In this document: in pieces, positions 28,186-37,253 of the stretch
Position numbering within the stretch: the stretch's first letter is position 1
Layout: each line of letters starts with the position of its first letter
DNA from: an uncultured Cohaesibacter sp.
GTDB lineage: Bacteria; Pseudomonadota; Alphaproteobacteria; Rhizobiales; Cohaesibacteraceae
Direction: 5' to 3'
Assembly: GCF_963676275.1 (NCBI RefSeq)
Contig: NZ_OY781091.1
Span: 3,264,775-3,328,774, forward strand
DNA: 64,000 nt
Position numbers and translations under genes: made by a program
Notes under the pieces: model-generated
Databases searched by the model: none
What the model was told of the DNA's origin: nothing
The model's input: the letters and a program-made list of their open reading frames with translations, nothing else

Positions 28186-28770
28186 TCACCCCATCTGGCC
28201 AGCTCTGTACATAAGAGCCTGAGAAAGCATGAGAAGGCGCGGACAGCGAATATTTCCAGCCTCAAGCAAAAGCTTCAGATCCCCGATTGAAATCTCAACA
28301 ACTTCAATATCTTCATCTTCATCCTGATGACGTTCTTCAGGATGCTGCTGACCGGACTGGTAAGAGGCGAGAAACAGATTGGCCTTCTCGACCATTCGCG
28401 CCGGATTGATAAAGACCTGCGCCACTCGTTCCAGCGCCCCCAGCGAAACGCCCAGCTCTTCCTCCGCCTCCCGCCGACAGGCATCTTCAACGGATGCATC
28501 TGTCTTCTCTATTCCGCCAGCGCAGGCTTCCAGTATCACGCCCTGATCGCGCAAAAACACCGCCGTTCGCACCTGCCGAACCAGCAACACGGTGCCAGCC
28601 TTCTCATCATAGGGCAGAACAGCAATGGAATCCCGGTCGGCCCAGACCGGCTCGGAAATGACATGCTCTCGCCCGTCATCATGAATGGTGCGCACGGTCA
28701 CCTGATCAATAGTCCCCTTTTGCAGGGAACAAAGCGTTTCGCGCGAAAGCAACTCATGGCTATCGGACAT
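28186..28770 (-). CDS. NUDIX hydrolase, NudK / ADP-ribose pyrophosphatase-like
   Basis: 194 residues. The NUDIX box is LEACAGGIEKTDASVEDACR followed by REAEEELGV: the REUxEExGU part is intact, while the first half has one extra residue and an aspartate instead of glutamate, as in some NudK-type proteins. The N-terminus has the ADP-sugar type strand (AVLPYDEKAGTVLLVRQVR), and the C-terminus EDEDIEVVEISIGDLKLLLEAGNI matches GDP-mannose/ADP-ribose hydrolases. It likely cleaves a nucleotide diphosphate sugar to NMP and sugar phosphate. Single gene on the minus strand. Confidence 0.85.
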   Translation of the reverse strand: MSDSHELLSRETLCSLQKGTIDQVTVRTIHDDGREHVISEPVWADRDSIAVLPYDEKAGTVLLVRQVRTAVFLRDQGVILEACAGGIEKTDASVEDACRREAEEELGVSLGALERVAQVFINPARMVEKANLFLASYQSGQQHPEERHQDEDEDIEVVEISIGDLKLLLEAGNIRCPRLLMLSQALMYRAGQMG

Positions 28771-28922
28771 TCATATCTCCATCGACAAGTTTGGAATTTT
28801 GAACAAAGGCCTTGGCCTTTTGGTAATGCACCCCTCAGGCCCGGTCCGCAAGCCACCAGAGGGGTGATTTTTGCGCCGGGCGATCAAACAGGTTTACGAT
28901 TGCCCATCCGGAATGATCAGCA

Positions 28923-29258
28923 TCAGCTAACGACGACTTCGGACCGAACCCATTGCATGAAACCGGGCAATCCATCACAAACAGGCAAGGCAACAAGCGC
29001 CGGTTCTTCATAGGGATGCAGGCTTTGAAACAGCTCGGCGGCAGCGGACCAGGCACCTTCGGTGCTTTTGGCGATGAAGGCAACTTCCTCGCTCTGTTCG
29101 ATTTGTCCCTGCCATTGATAAAGCGAGGTCAAACCTGCTAGGATATTCACACAAGCGACCAACTTTGCATCAAGCAGTGAACGGGCTATTTTGCGCGCCG
29201 TTTCGGCGTCAGGGCAGGTTCCATATAACAGCAACACATCATTTTTAGTGTTTGACAT
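28923..29258 (-). CDS. cutA: Divalent-cation tolerance protein CutA
   Basis: 111 residues from the ATG at 29258, which has GGAG at a good distance; a TTG at 29285 is less likely. The signature LYGTCPDAETARKIARSLLDAKLVACVNI, SLYQWQGQIEQSEEVAFIAKST and LHPYEEPALVALPV identifies CutA1, a trimeric ferredoxin-fold protein linked to copper tolerance and of unclear biochemical role. A short hairpin (28804-28822) separates it from the NUDIX gene downstream. Confidence 0.93.
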   Translation of the reverse strand: MSNTKNDVLLLYGTCPDAETARKIARSLLDAKLVACVNILAGLTSLYQWQGQIEQSEEVAFIAKSTEGAWSAAAELFQSLHPYEEPALVALPVCDGLPGFMQWVRSEVVVS

Positions 29259-29459
29259 TCCCCACTCCACATTGGAAATCTTCAACGATACATGCTACTC
29301 CACTAAAGCATTAAGCATTCAATACCACGGGAAGTGGGCATAAAATACTGCAATCGACACTCCTGTTTCCAAAGGCTGGTCACCAAACTGCGGCAAACCG
29401 GAAAGACAATTTCCCTCGCGGGAACGCCGATATTTCGGACAACAAGACGGACAGGACAG

Positions 29460-30233
29460 ATGTCACGGCCTTTTCAGAAAATCGCCTTCATTTCCAGCGG
29501 AACCGAAGAATCTCTGGAAGCCAAAGAAAGGCTGACACATCTTTTCGGGTCCGCAGCCCCTGCCGAAGCCGATGTGATCGTGGCTCTGGGCGGTGACGGA
29601 TTGATGCTGCAAACCCTGCATGGCCACATGAACAGCCAGATCCCCATTTACGGCATGAATTGCGGCTCCATCGGTTTTCTGATGAATGAATATGCCGAAG
29701 AAGGATTGATCAACCGGCTCGAGAAGTCGGAAATCTCCGAAATCCGGCCACTGGAGATGCGCGCCCTGACAACCGACGGCAATGTCCATGAAGCCACCGC
29801 GATCAATGAAGTCTCCGTTTTCAGACAAACGGCACAGGCCGCCAAAATGGAAATCCGAATCGATGGCAAGGTACGCATGGAAGAATTGATCTGCGACGGT
29901 GCCCTTGTCGCCACGCCGGTGGGCAGCACCGCCTACAATCTGTCCGTCCATGGCCCAATCCTGCCAATCGACTCCCCGTTGCTCGCCCTCACCCCGATCA
30001 GCCCCTTTCGGCCACGCCACTGGCGCGGCGCCCTGTTGCCCAACAGCGCAAAGGTCAAGCTCATCGTCAAGGAGCCACGCAAGCGCCCCCTGAGCGCAGT
30101 TGCCGATCACACCGAAATCCGCTCCGTACTGGAAGTCGAAATCACCGAGAGCCGGGACAAGTCCTGCAAAATCATGTTCGACCCCGAGCATGGCTGGGCC
30201 GAGCGCATTCTGAGCGAACAGTTCCGTTACTGA
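29460..30233 (+). CDS. nadK: NAD kinase
   Basis: 257 residues from the ATG at 29460 (AGGA five bases upstream), the normal length in Rhizobiales; the longer frame from 29334 is not supported. The GGDG motif is in [14 protein letters not shown], the NE/D motif is in TAINEVSV, and [15 protein letters not shown] is the substrate loop. It phosphorylates NAD to NADP using ATP. It appears to be a single gene. Confidence 0.95.
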   Translation: MSRPFQKIAFISSGTEESLEAKERLTHLFGSAAPAEADVIVALGGDGLMLQTLHGHMNSQIPIYGMNCGSIGFLMNEYAEEGLINRLEKSEISEIRPLEMRALTTDGNVHEATAINEVSVFRQTAQAAKMEIRIDGKVRMEELICDGALVATPVGSTAYNLSVHGPILPIDSPLLALTPISPFRPRHWRGALLPNSAKVKLIVKEPRKRPLSAVADHTEIRSVLEVEITESRDKSCKIMFDPEHGWAERILSEQFRY

Positions 30234-30424
30234 TCGCCCGTCGCACCACTTTAGGCTGCACCCACGCTTCACCTCGTCCGCCTTGAGAACCTGTACAAAA
30301 AGCCCGCAAAACAGCCAATTAAAGCCCGAAATGCTTCTTTAACAGTCTATCGCTATAGTTAACCTGATTTCCTGTTTTTCAAGAAGCACCTGTTAACAGA
30401 GAACTATCGGACAAGGGCCAAGGC

Positions 30425-30931
30425 ATGATTAAGGTTGACCTCTCACAATTACGTTTTCTGATTGTGGAAGACAACGCTCATATGCGCCGCGTCATCAGAA
30501 CGCTCATTCACAGCTTCGGAGCGCGAGAGGTAACAGAAGCAGAAGACGGCGCGTCCGGTCTTGAAATGTTTCAGACCAACTCGCCCGATATCGTCATCGC
30601 CGACTGGTATATGCCCATCTTCAGCGGCATCGAGTTGACCCGCATGATGCGCCACCCGGAATCATCGGCCAACCCGACAGTACCGATCATCATGTTGACA
30701 GGGCATTCGGAAAAAAAGAAAGTCATGGAAGCGCGGGATGTTGGCGTTACGGAATTTCTTTGCAAACCGATTTCAGCCAATGCACTATATGCCAGAGTCG
30801 CCAATTGTCTGGTCAATCCACGCAGCTTCATCAAGGCGACAGGATATTATGGTCCCGACCGCAGGCGCTTTGCCAATCCTCTTTACAAGGGAGCAGAGCG
30901 CCGTGGCGTTGCCCAAAAAAAGGCAAGTTGA
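30425..30931 (+). CDS. CheY-like single-domain response regulator with C-terminal extension
   Basis: 168 residues. The receiver domain has the acidic pair (VEDNAHMRR), the phospho-acceptor aspartate in IVIADWYMPIFSG, the threonine in LTGHSEKKK and the lysine in FLCKPIS. After about 130 residues comes a basic tail with GPDRRR and KGAERRG, which is common in alphaproteobacterial regulators of this kind. It lacks a DNA-binding domain. It is followed by an Hpt protein 60 bp downstream, so the two are probably parts of one phosphorelay. TTAA half-sites around 30339-30394 may bind CtrA, but no full box is seen. Confidence 0.9.
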   Translation: MIKVDLSQLRFLIVEDNAHMRRVIRTLIHSFGAREVTEAEDGASGLEMFQTNSPDIVIADWYMPIFSGIELTRMMRHPESSANPTVPIIMLTGHSEKKKVMEARDVGVTEFLCKPISANALYARVANCLVNPRSFIKATGYYGPDRRRFANPLYKGAERRGVAQKKAS

Positions 30932-30991
30932 TCAATTAAACACACGCTTGAGCCTGAATGCACAGACACAAACACTTGAAGGACAACCCCA

Positions 30992-31507
30992 ATGGCCGAC
31001 TATGAGATCATAAAGCCCAAAGTCGACTTGAGAAAAAAGATCAAGATCCTGCCGAACAATAGCGGGTTTGATCCGGTGGCCAAGGCTGAGGAAGCCATGG
31101 AGCGCCTGTCTTACAATTTTGGCAACTGGATGCGTGACGAAGTGGCCAAGCTGCAATATGCCTGGGAGCAGGCTGAAAAAGCGGACCTGAATGAAGAGAG
31201 CGTCGACAAGCTTTTTCGCTCCTGCCACGATATCAAGGGACAGGCCCATACCATGGGCTTCCCGTTGGCCGGCCTTATTGCCAGTTCCATGTGCGAATTG
31301 ATCGAGCGCATTCCTGACCCGAAAAAACTGCCCGTAGACCTGCTGCGCAAGCATGTCCAGTCGATTACGGCTGTCGTCAATGAAAATGCCCGCGAGGAAG
31401 ACAATTTCATCGGCAAACAGCTGGCAGAAGAGCTTACCGTGATCACCGAAGACTATATCGAGAAGAACGCACCACCGGAGACGGAAGAAGCCGAAAGCGA
31501 ATGCTGA
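30992..31507 (+). CDS. Histidine phosphotransfer (Hpt) domain protein
   Basis: 171 residues, mostly helical. The phosphorylated histidine is in LFRSCHDIKGQAHTMGF, the canonical Hpt pattern HxxKG, preceded by helices that form the four-helix bundle. Hpt proteins pass phosphoryl groups between histidine kinases and receivers. The position directly after the CheY-like gene on the same strand suggests that regulator is its partner. The C-terminus is acidic (PPETEEAESEC). Confidence 0.88.
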   Translation: MADYEIIKPKVDLRKKIKILPNNSGFDPVAKAEEAMERLSYNFGNWMRDEVAKLQYAWEQAEKADLNEESVDKLFRSCHDIKGQAHTMGFPLAGLIASSMCELIERIPDPKKLPVDLLRKHVQSITAVVNENAREEDNFIGKQLAEELTVITEDYIEKNAPPETEEAESEC

Positions 31508-31670
31508 TCGCAAGGCCGGGGCAATATCTGCTTTGATCCGGCCGTGTCCTGTCAAAGCGCCCATAGCCTGAGGCAAAAGGGCAAGCGCCAGCACTCCCCA
31601 GCTCCCCGGCACTCTCTTGCAAAACCTTGAGCTGATAAAAGATGACTGTCTGGCGGTTGCCAAGCGGTCG

Positions 31671-32825
31671 TCAGGCGGCCGTCACCTGCTTGAGGCGGGC
31701 GCTCAGTGCCCGTGCTTCATCCCGGGCAATCTGGGTTGCAAATCGACGCAACAACGCCAGAAGGTCATCCAGCTCATCTTCCGCAAAGTCATTATAGTCG
31801 CTCAGAATGCGCTCCACCATAATGCGCCCGAAACGACTGCGCGGCATGCCCTCGTCAAGGCAGCTTCCAAGCTCGACATAGGCCTGAAGCGCCGAATAGA
31901 TCACCGGGGCAACCCGCAAGGAAATGCCTGATTTCTTGCAAAGCGTGTTGACCAGCGCTTCGGACGGATCGACAACACAGGCCCGCACCCGCTTTTCGCT
32001 CAAGTCCGTCAGGCTTACCAATGCCATGACGAACATTTCGACATTGCCCATGCAAAGGCTGCGAATGAGCAGATCAGCGGTGAGCTGACCGGACAATCTC
32101 AGATGCTCAACCAGAGCTTCCAGCTCATCCCCATGGGCACAGCAAGAGGCCAGATCGACCGTTGCCTTATCGCAAGCGTCCTTGACCAGAGAAGAGCGCC
32201 GCTCGGAATTGAAGAATGACTGCACCAGAGACAATTGCTTGAGGGCATCGCCCAGACGAACGATCAACATCTGCCGGATATCAATCGGAAGGCCGTCCAG
32301 AGACAGCAGCATGTTGCGAACCGTCGGCATCTGGCCGAAACGTTCGGCAAGACGTCGCAAACTAAAGACCGCAATTTGTGCACCGGGATTTTCCAGCATA
32401 ACGCAGCAGGCTTCCGCATCGGCCACTTCCGACATCGCAGCGCAGAGCGCCGGGCTTACAGAGGGGCGTGATGCCACCGCGCACTGAACAAGCGTTCCGC
32501 GATCGGCCACCATATCAACCAGTTCGGAATCCAGCAGCACCGGAGATCGGGCAATAACGGGAATTGCCACCGCATCAATATCCTGCACCAGAGACAGGAT
32601 CACCGGACGCGGCGCATAGGGAGACTGCTTGAGCGCCTGAGCCAGCGCCTCACGCACGATCGGTGCCGGATCATCCAGAAGAATGGTCAAAGCCGTTTCT
32701 GCCGCCGCCTTTTCCGATTCATCAAGCGGCGAATAGAGATATGCCCGAGCCAGAGCGCTCGTCGCTTCTGCACGACGATCCACCGGCGCGGTCTCTATCC
32801 AGGAAAGAAACTTCGCTACGATCAT
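31671..32825 (-). CDS. DUF2336 domain-containing protein
   Basis: 384 residues with the alpha-helical repeats of DUF2336 (IVAKFLSWIETAPVDRRAEATSALARAYLYS, LDDPAPIVREALAQALKQS, VIPVIARSPVLLDSELVDMV). DUF2336 proteins are common in alphaproteobacteria; their function is not settled. The HEAT-like repeats suggest a protein-binding scaffold. No signal peptide. It converges with the Hpt gene and seems to be a single gene. Confidence 0.85.
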   Translation of the reverse strand: MIVAKFLSWIETAPVDRRAEATSALARAYLYSPLDESEKAAAETALTILLDDPAPIVREALAQALKQSPYAPRPVILSLVQDIDAVAIPVIARSPVLLDSELVDMVADRGTLVQCAVASRPSVSPALCAAMSEVADAEACCVMLENPGAQIAVFSLRRLAERFGQMPTVRNMLLSLDGLPIDIRQMLIVRLGDALKQLSLVQSFFNSERRSSLVKDACDKATVDLASCCAHGDELEALVEHLRLSGQLTADLLIRSLCMGNVEMFVMALVSLTDLSEKRVRACVVDPSEALVNTLCKKSGISLRVAPVIYSALQAYVELGSCLDEGMPRSRFGRIMVERILSDYNDFAEDELDDLLALLRRFATQIARDEARALSARLKQVTAA

Positions 32826-33112
32826 TCCTACTAGTCCCTGCCCTGAAAACAGGCGCCTGACGGCGGTCCGCTTCAGAGCCCAAACGCTACTAAATCAAAA
32901 GGGAAACAAAGCTCCCCTACGCACGCAGCTATTCTGGACCAGCAACTCTTAACGATCAGTTCACCATAAATGGAAAAATGGCAAGACGACTGCCTCACCC
33001 CGATTGAATGAACAGCCAAGGTTTGCCCGCAACGCTCGGCACCGCACCCGGCCCCGAACCCACCCCCAAATCTCAGGCCCAAAATCTCAAGCCCAAATCT
33101 CTGGCCCCAATT

Positions 33113-34456
33113 TTACCCTTTGTCACTGGATGTAAAAACATCCCCTTTGAGAAAGACACTCAAATCCATCGCGCCAAGCCTCTGCTGCTGGCGCGAAGTG
33201 CTCGTCGGGCTTTGGGTAAGATCGAGCGGATTTCGATGGGTTGAGGTTGAGGCAGCTTCAGACTGTCCCGAAGCCATATTGGCCACCGGCTTGGCCCTTG
33301 GCAGCATTCCGTTCAACTCATTCACATAGACATCTGCCGTGGTTGAAACATCCGCCATGCTGGGCTTGCTGCGCGGCAGGGGAACGGAACTCCCGGCAGT
33401 CTCAGCACTCGGTGTGCCGGACTGTTCAGTCGCTCCGGCGGCCTGTGAATAGATACGGCTGGCAATCACACCGGTATGGGCTGAGGCTTCATCCACGCTA
33501 CGCTCGCCATTGTCGCCAGTAACATAACGGGACGCCCGCACTTCGGAGGAAACCGAATTGTCAGGCAGATAGCTCAATCCGTAACGGGAAGGAAGGGTGC
33601 GCTCCAGCGGCTGCGAGAAAAAAGCTTCCAGAGAACTGCGACTATCGCTGACCACCGATGTATCAGCCCCGGCCTCATGCACCTGCACGACCTGCTGCGT
33701 CTGAACAGCCGACGTTTCTTCGCTGCGCGTCAGTTGCAAATTTTTGGTGCTGTCCTTGGCGCTGAAAAGATTGCCAAGCCCCAGCATGTCCAGCAGCCCC
33801 TTCTTCTTGGAAGAAGCGGGTTCCGCAGATGCCGTAGACACAAGGTCATCATAGACCTCGGACACGCTCTTGGCCTGTCCGTTGCGGTCATAGAAAATAT
33901 TCTTGTTTGCCTGCGCCTGCGCCGGAAAAATATTGGCAGCGGTCACATTGGGTTCATTCTCAGCCAGAGTGATCAGCTTGCTGCTGCCCTGAGCCCCCAG
34001 AAAATGCGCAGCATAAAGCTCCCCTTGTGTCGGACTTCTGTCCAGCTCCTGCGCCAATTGTTCCCGATTGCTCTGGGCATAGGCACCGGCCATCAGCGCC
34101 GACACCTTGGGGTCATTGCGCATGTCCAGTATCTGCTGGCGCACTTCCGGATCGCGGACATAATATTTATCGCCCGACTGCGAGATCTGGGCAGCAACAT
34201 TGCCATAGCCCAGCTCCGGCCCGGATTCCTTCATCGTCTCCAGCCATGTCTGCTCGACAAACTGGAACAGTCCCGATGCAGAAGAAGTCGGAGCCTTGGC
34301 CGAGGCGTTGAAGTTGCTCTCACGCTGGGCGGTATTGAGCAAAAACTCGAAGTCCGTACCAGTGGTCCGGCTGGCCTCCTCGAAGGCAGCTTGAAATCTG
34401 ATCGAATTGTTAAACGAAACAGAATTGGCCAAAGGTCTCTCCGGAGCGGCTGGCAC
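33113..34456 (-). CDS. Lytic transglycosylase-like protein
   Basis: 447 residues. The N-terminal half (about 15-200) looks like a transglycosylase/muramidase domain: FLLNTAQRESNFNASAKA holds the catalytic-type glutamate, followed by SSASGLFQFVEQTW and GELYAAHFLGAQG. The C-terminal half (about 220-447) is serine/proline/threonine-rich and probably disordered. No signal peptide is apparent, so export may use another route, such as the flagellar system; this is inference. A perfect CtrA-type box lies about 110 bp upstream of the start, which would fit cell-cycle or motility control. Confidence 0.8.
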   Translation of the reverse strand: MPAAPERPLANSVSFNNSIRFQAAFEEASRTTGTDFEFLLNTAQRESNFNASAKAPTSSASGLFQFVEQTWLETMKESGPELGYGNVAAQISQSGDKYYVRDPEVRQQILDMRNDPKVSALMAGAYAQSNREQLAQELDRSPTQGELYAAHFLGAQGSSKLITLAENEPNVTAANIFPAQAQANKNIFYDRNGQAKSVSEVYDDLVSTASAEPASSKKKGLLDMLGLGNLFSAKDSTKNLQLTRSEETSAVQTQQVVQVHEAGADTSVVSDSRSSLEAFFSQPLERTLPSRYGLSYLPDNSVSSEVRASRYVTGDNGERSVDEASAHTGVIASRIYSQAAGATEQSGTPSAETAGSSVPLPRSKPSMADVSTTADVYVNELNGMLPRAKPVANMASGQSEAASTSTHRNPLDLTQSPTSTSRQQQRLGAMDLSVFLKGDVFTSSDKG

Positions 34457-34566
34457 CCATCAGAATGCGACAATACGCCTTTCGGCAACAAGCCCGGAAC
34501 CGCACATGACAAATCATCGAAGATTCGGGCCGATCATTCTTTGTTAACCATTCTTTTACCAAATGG

Positions 34567-34581
34567 TTAACGACTGGTTAA
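34567..34581. promoter_or_regulatory. CtrA-type binding box TTAA-N7-TTAA
   Basis: TTAACGACTGGTTAA is a perfect match to the alphaproteobacterial CtrA consensus. A near-copy, TTAACCATTCTTTTA, lies at about 34546-34560. Both precede the transglycosylase-like gene on the minus strand. CtrA binding is inferred from the consensus only. Confidence 0.5.
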
Positions 34582-34783
34582 TATATCAATCGGGAAGCAT
34601 TGGAACTGAACAGACATGACAGGCAAGACACCATTTCCCGCAGTTGCAAGAAGCGGCGCACCATCCTCGATCCGGTTTGCCAACAGCGCCCCAGCCAGTC
34701 GGCCAGCTGCTTATCACATCTTGTTCGACAAAAGATAGCAAATTCTGAAAACGCCTGTTGTTCAATCGATTAGCTGAAGAAGA

Positions 34784-34861
34784 TGAATCAATTTCACAAT
34801 CAGATGAATCAAAATGTCAACCGCTTGAATCAGTTTATCAGAGGGTTGAATCAGTTTCTCA
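34784..34861. repeat. Four TGAATCA elements at an exact 21-bp period
   Basis: TGAATCA occurs at 34784, 34805, 34826 and 34847, each 21 bp apart, that is two helical turns. The last two units extend to TTGAATCAGTTTATCA and TTGAATCAGTTTCTCA. A fifth copy of the last unit lies at 37060. The spacing suggests cooperative protein binding on one DNA face. The 302 bp from here to the next gene show no other gene. Confidence 0.75.
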
Positions 34862-35163
34862 TCTAGCAAAAATTTTCCATAACGCGCCCCTGCCCGCTTC
34901 AGGAATTATTTTCTTAGATCCACCCACAGCGTCTGACCTCACAAGCCCGGATCATTGCAAATTGCAAGGCTTCAGCCCGCCGCCCGCTTCAATCCAACAC
35001 GCCTGCCGCCTTGCCCTGCGAGCAGGATTTATCCCGTCACGCCCTCAAAAGACCATGGTTTTTAGATTTGCTAAGCGGTAGGCAAATGCTAAACATCAGC
35101 AGATACGGAACTTGAGACTCACCAACGCGATTCTGGTTTTAAGAGCAACGCAAGGACAGATCA

Positions 35164-36432
35164 GTGACTAGCACAAAAGCAACCGGCAACCTGCTGTCAG
35201 ACCTATTTTCGACCCTTTGTGCAACATGCCTCATTGCCATCATGGCCCTTGCCGCATCACCTGCCTTTGCCGAAACCTCCAATGCCCCTCTCAATCTGGG
35301 AACGATCATCCAGACCGGCACCCCGCAACAGCCTGCAAGCTATCTCAAGCTGCCACAATCCATTCCTCTACCTGCCCCCAATCCGCTCAAGGATGACAAT
35401 CAGAATCTGACAACCGGAACCGTGCAGCCAGAGGCAGCCCCCGTTGCAGCGGGACAGATTTCACCGAACCAACAACCGCCTCTGCCGCCCTTTGCCCAGA
35501 CGGGCGCCAACCAAACGGCGCAGGCCGTCCTGCCTCCCTCGCAATTGCCCGAGCAACCACCCATCGGCAGCGACAACGCGCCCTTTGCTCCCCCAGCAAT
35601 TCCGGGCGACCTCTCGGCCGGGCAACCCATCGCCCCTGAAGCACCTCAGATTGAACCGGGCGGCATTGCGCGGCTACAGCTCTCTGCCCTGTCCTCCGAT
35701 GACGGACAGATTCTACAAAGAGGCATCAACTGGCGGATCTTTGGCGACAAGAAGGACGAACATGGCCAGCTGCCCATGCTGCATAATGTGGATGGCGGCC
35801 CTCTGGATGTCGACCTTCAGCCGGGAAGCTACATCGTCTATGCCGGTTATGGCTATGCCAATTTGACCAAGCGGGTCATCCTGCCCAAAGCGGGGGACTA
35901 TAACGAGTCGTTCAATCTGCACGCTGGTGCCATGCGCCTCAATGCCGTGGCTGCGGGCGACATCCCGCTCGACAACAACTTGCTCAAATTCGATATTTAC
36001 ACCAGCGAGGATTCTGACTCCGGCTCCCACAGCCTGCTGGTCAAGAATGTCAAAGCCGACCATGTCGTCAAGCTCAGCCAGGGGACCTATCACGTCGTTT
36101 CCAACTATGGCTCGGCCAATGCGAAGGTGCGTGGAGACGTGGAAATCACGGAAGGCAAGCTGGTCAATGTCACGATGATCCACAATGCAGCCAAGGTAAC
36201 CCTCAGGCTTGTCTCCGAACCGGGTGGAGAGGCGCTCGCCAACACCATCTGGACCGTATTCACGCCGGGCGGTGACGTGGTCAAACGCGCCATCGGCGCC
36301 TTCCCGACACTGGCCCTTGCTGCTGGCGATTACACGGCAATCGCCAAGCAGGGCAACGAGGTTTATAATCGCGACTTCTCCGTCGCTTCTGGTTTGAACC
36401 GGGAAATTGAAGTTCTCTCAACCGCACAATAA
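35164..36432 (+). CDS. Exported protein of unknown function
   Basis: 422 residues. A signal peptide (membrane segment LFSTLCATCLIAIMALAASPAFAE) is followed by a low-complexity region rich in proline, glutamine and alanine (about 40-165) and then a beta-rich C-terminal part with repeated surface-like stretches (VDLQPGSYIVYAGYGYANLTKRVI, VKLSQGTYHVVSNYGSANAKVRGDVEI, LALAAGDYTAIAKQGNEVYNRDF). The three G-x-Y-x-V/A motifs recall repeated Ig-like or carboxypeptidase-regulatory-like domains. No enzyme motif is seen. Probably periplasmic or surface-bound. Flanked by TGAATCA-type elements on both sides. Confidence 0.8.
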   Translation: MTSTKATGNLLSDLFSTLCATCLIAIMALAASPAFAETSNAPLNLGTIIQTGTPQQPASYLKLPQSIPLPAPNPLKDDNQNLTTGTVQPEAAPVAAGQISPNQQPPLPPFAQTGANQTAQAVLPPSQLPEQPPIGSDNAPFAPPAIPGDLSAGQPIAPEAPQIEPGGIARLQLSALSSDDGQILQRGINWRIFGDKKDEHGQLPMLHNVDGGPLDVDLQPGSYIVYAGYGYANLTKRVILPKAGDYNESFNLHAGAMRLNAVAAGDIPLDNNLLKFDIYTSEDSDSGSHSLLVKNVKADHVVKLSQGTYHVVSNYGSANAKVRGDVEITEGKLVNVTMIHNAAKVTLRLVSEPGGEALANTIWTVFTPGGDVVKRAIGAFPTLALAAGDYTAIAKQGNEVYNRDFSVASGLNREIEVLSTAQ

Positions 36433-36561
36433 TTTCCGAGACATCAGGACTGAACTGCCATCACTCAGACAACAGCAAACGCTGACGGGCCAACGGCAAA
36501 AACCGACAAGCCAAAAGCCCGCATTATCGCCCTGCCGGAAGTCATCCCTCTCTGGCAGCGT

Positions 36562-36984
36562 TTGCTATCGGCAGTCTTGCCCTCGCACCATTTCCGGCCA
36601 GACAGGCCACCCGGCCCACCTGCCGGCAAGAAGGACGGCACGCCAACCTTTGCGACAAATCTTTCCTTTGATGCCGATTTCGATGGCCTCGCGGTGAGAC
36701 TTAACATCTGCTACCATTTCGACCCGGCCTGCTGCCTTGATATCCTGATAGACACCGAGGAAGGCTACCATCTTTATTCCTTCCAGACCCGGGCCTACAG
36801 CCTGCGCCATGCCCTTGCACATGCCGCCCTGTCCGCCAGAGAGCAACGCATAAGCCTGCCGCTCATCGGCCTTGCTCCCGGTGTGAAATGGTTGTCAGGG
36901 GAAAGAGACTGCTGTGAAATTACCCTTCATGGCCAAGGCCCCTTTCACCCTTGCGCGCCCGACATCCCGCAGCAAAAGACATGA
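36562..36984 (+). CDS. Small hypothetical protein, start uncertain
   Basis: 140 residues from a TTG at 36562. The reading frame stays open upstream to a TGA at 36451, and those codons read like protein (ARIIALPEVIPLWQRLL), but contain no ATG or GTG; an ATC/ATT start or a sequence change is possible. The C-terminal part (LNICYHFDPACCLDILIDTEEGYHLYSF) is unrecognised. No membrane segment. It lies after the exported protein gene and may share its mRNA. Confidence 0.4.
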   Translation: MLSAVLPSHHFRPDRPPGPPAGKKDGTPTFATNLSFDADFDGLAVRLNICYHFDPACCLDILIDTEEGYHLYSFQTRAYSLRHALAHAALSAREQRISLPLIGLAPGVKWLSGERDCCEITLHGQGPFHPCAPDIPQQKT

Positions 36985-37059
36985 ATCACATTCTCATGCA
37001 ACGCCTCCAGCATACTGACAAGACTCTCAAAAACCGCACTCCTTAAAGCAGTTTCCCTG

Positions 37060-37075
37060 TTGAATCAGTTTCTCA
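37060..37075. repeat. Separate copy of the TTGAATCAGTTTCTCA element
   Basis: Identical over 16 bases to the fourth unit of the 21-bp period array (34846-34861), 2.2 kb away; the preceding G is shared too. Confidence 0.7.
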
Positions 37076-37193
37076 ACCACGCACCAGAATGAGCGTGCGA
37101 GAGAGACAGAGAAAGCCAAACCAACCGCCAGACAAGAGCAACCGTCAGAAGCGCAGACTGCATTCGCAAAAGGGCAGGAGCAGAACCCGAATA

Positions 37194-37224
37194 CGAAAAA
37201 AGGCGGCACCATCGGGCACCGCCT
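37194..37224 (-). terminator. Intrinsic terminator after thrS (possibly bidirectional)
   Basis: AGGCGGTGCC and GGCACCGCCT form a stem with a 4-base loop (37201-37221). On the minus strand it is followed by TTTTTTCG; on the plus strand by TTTCTTCTT. Confidence 0.8.
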
Positions 37225-37253
37225 TTCTTCTTGATCATTTCAATCACAATGGA

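Noticed and set aside
34758-35081. 107-codon frame with heptad-like ESxxQ repeats
   Set aside because: The repeat comes from the 21-bp-spaced DNA element; the rest has no protein character and no good start site.
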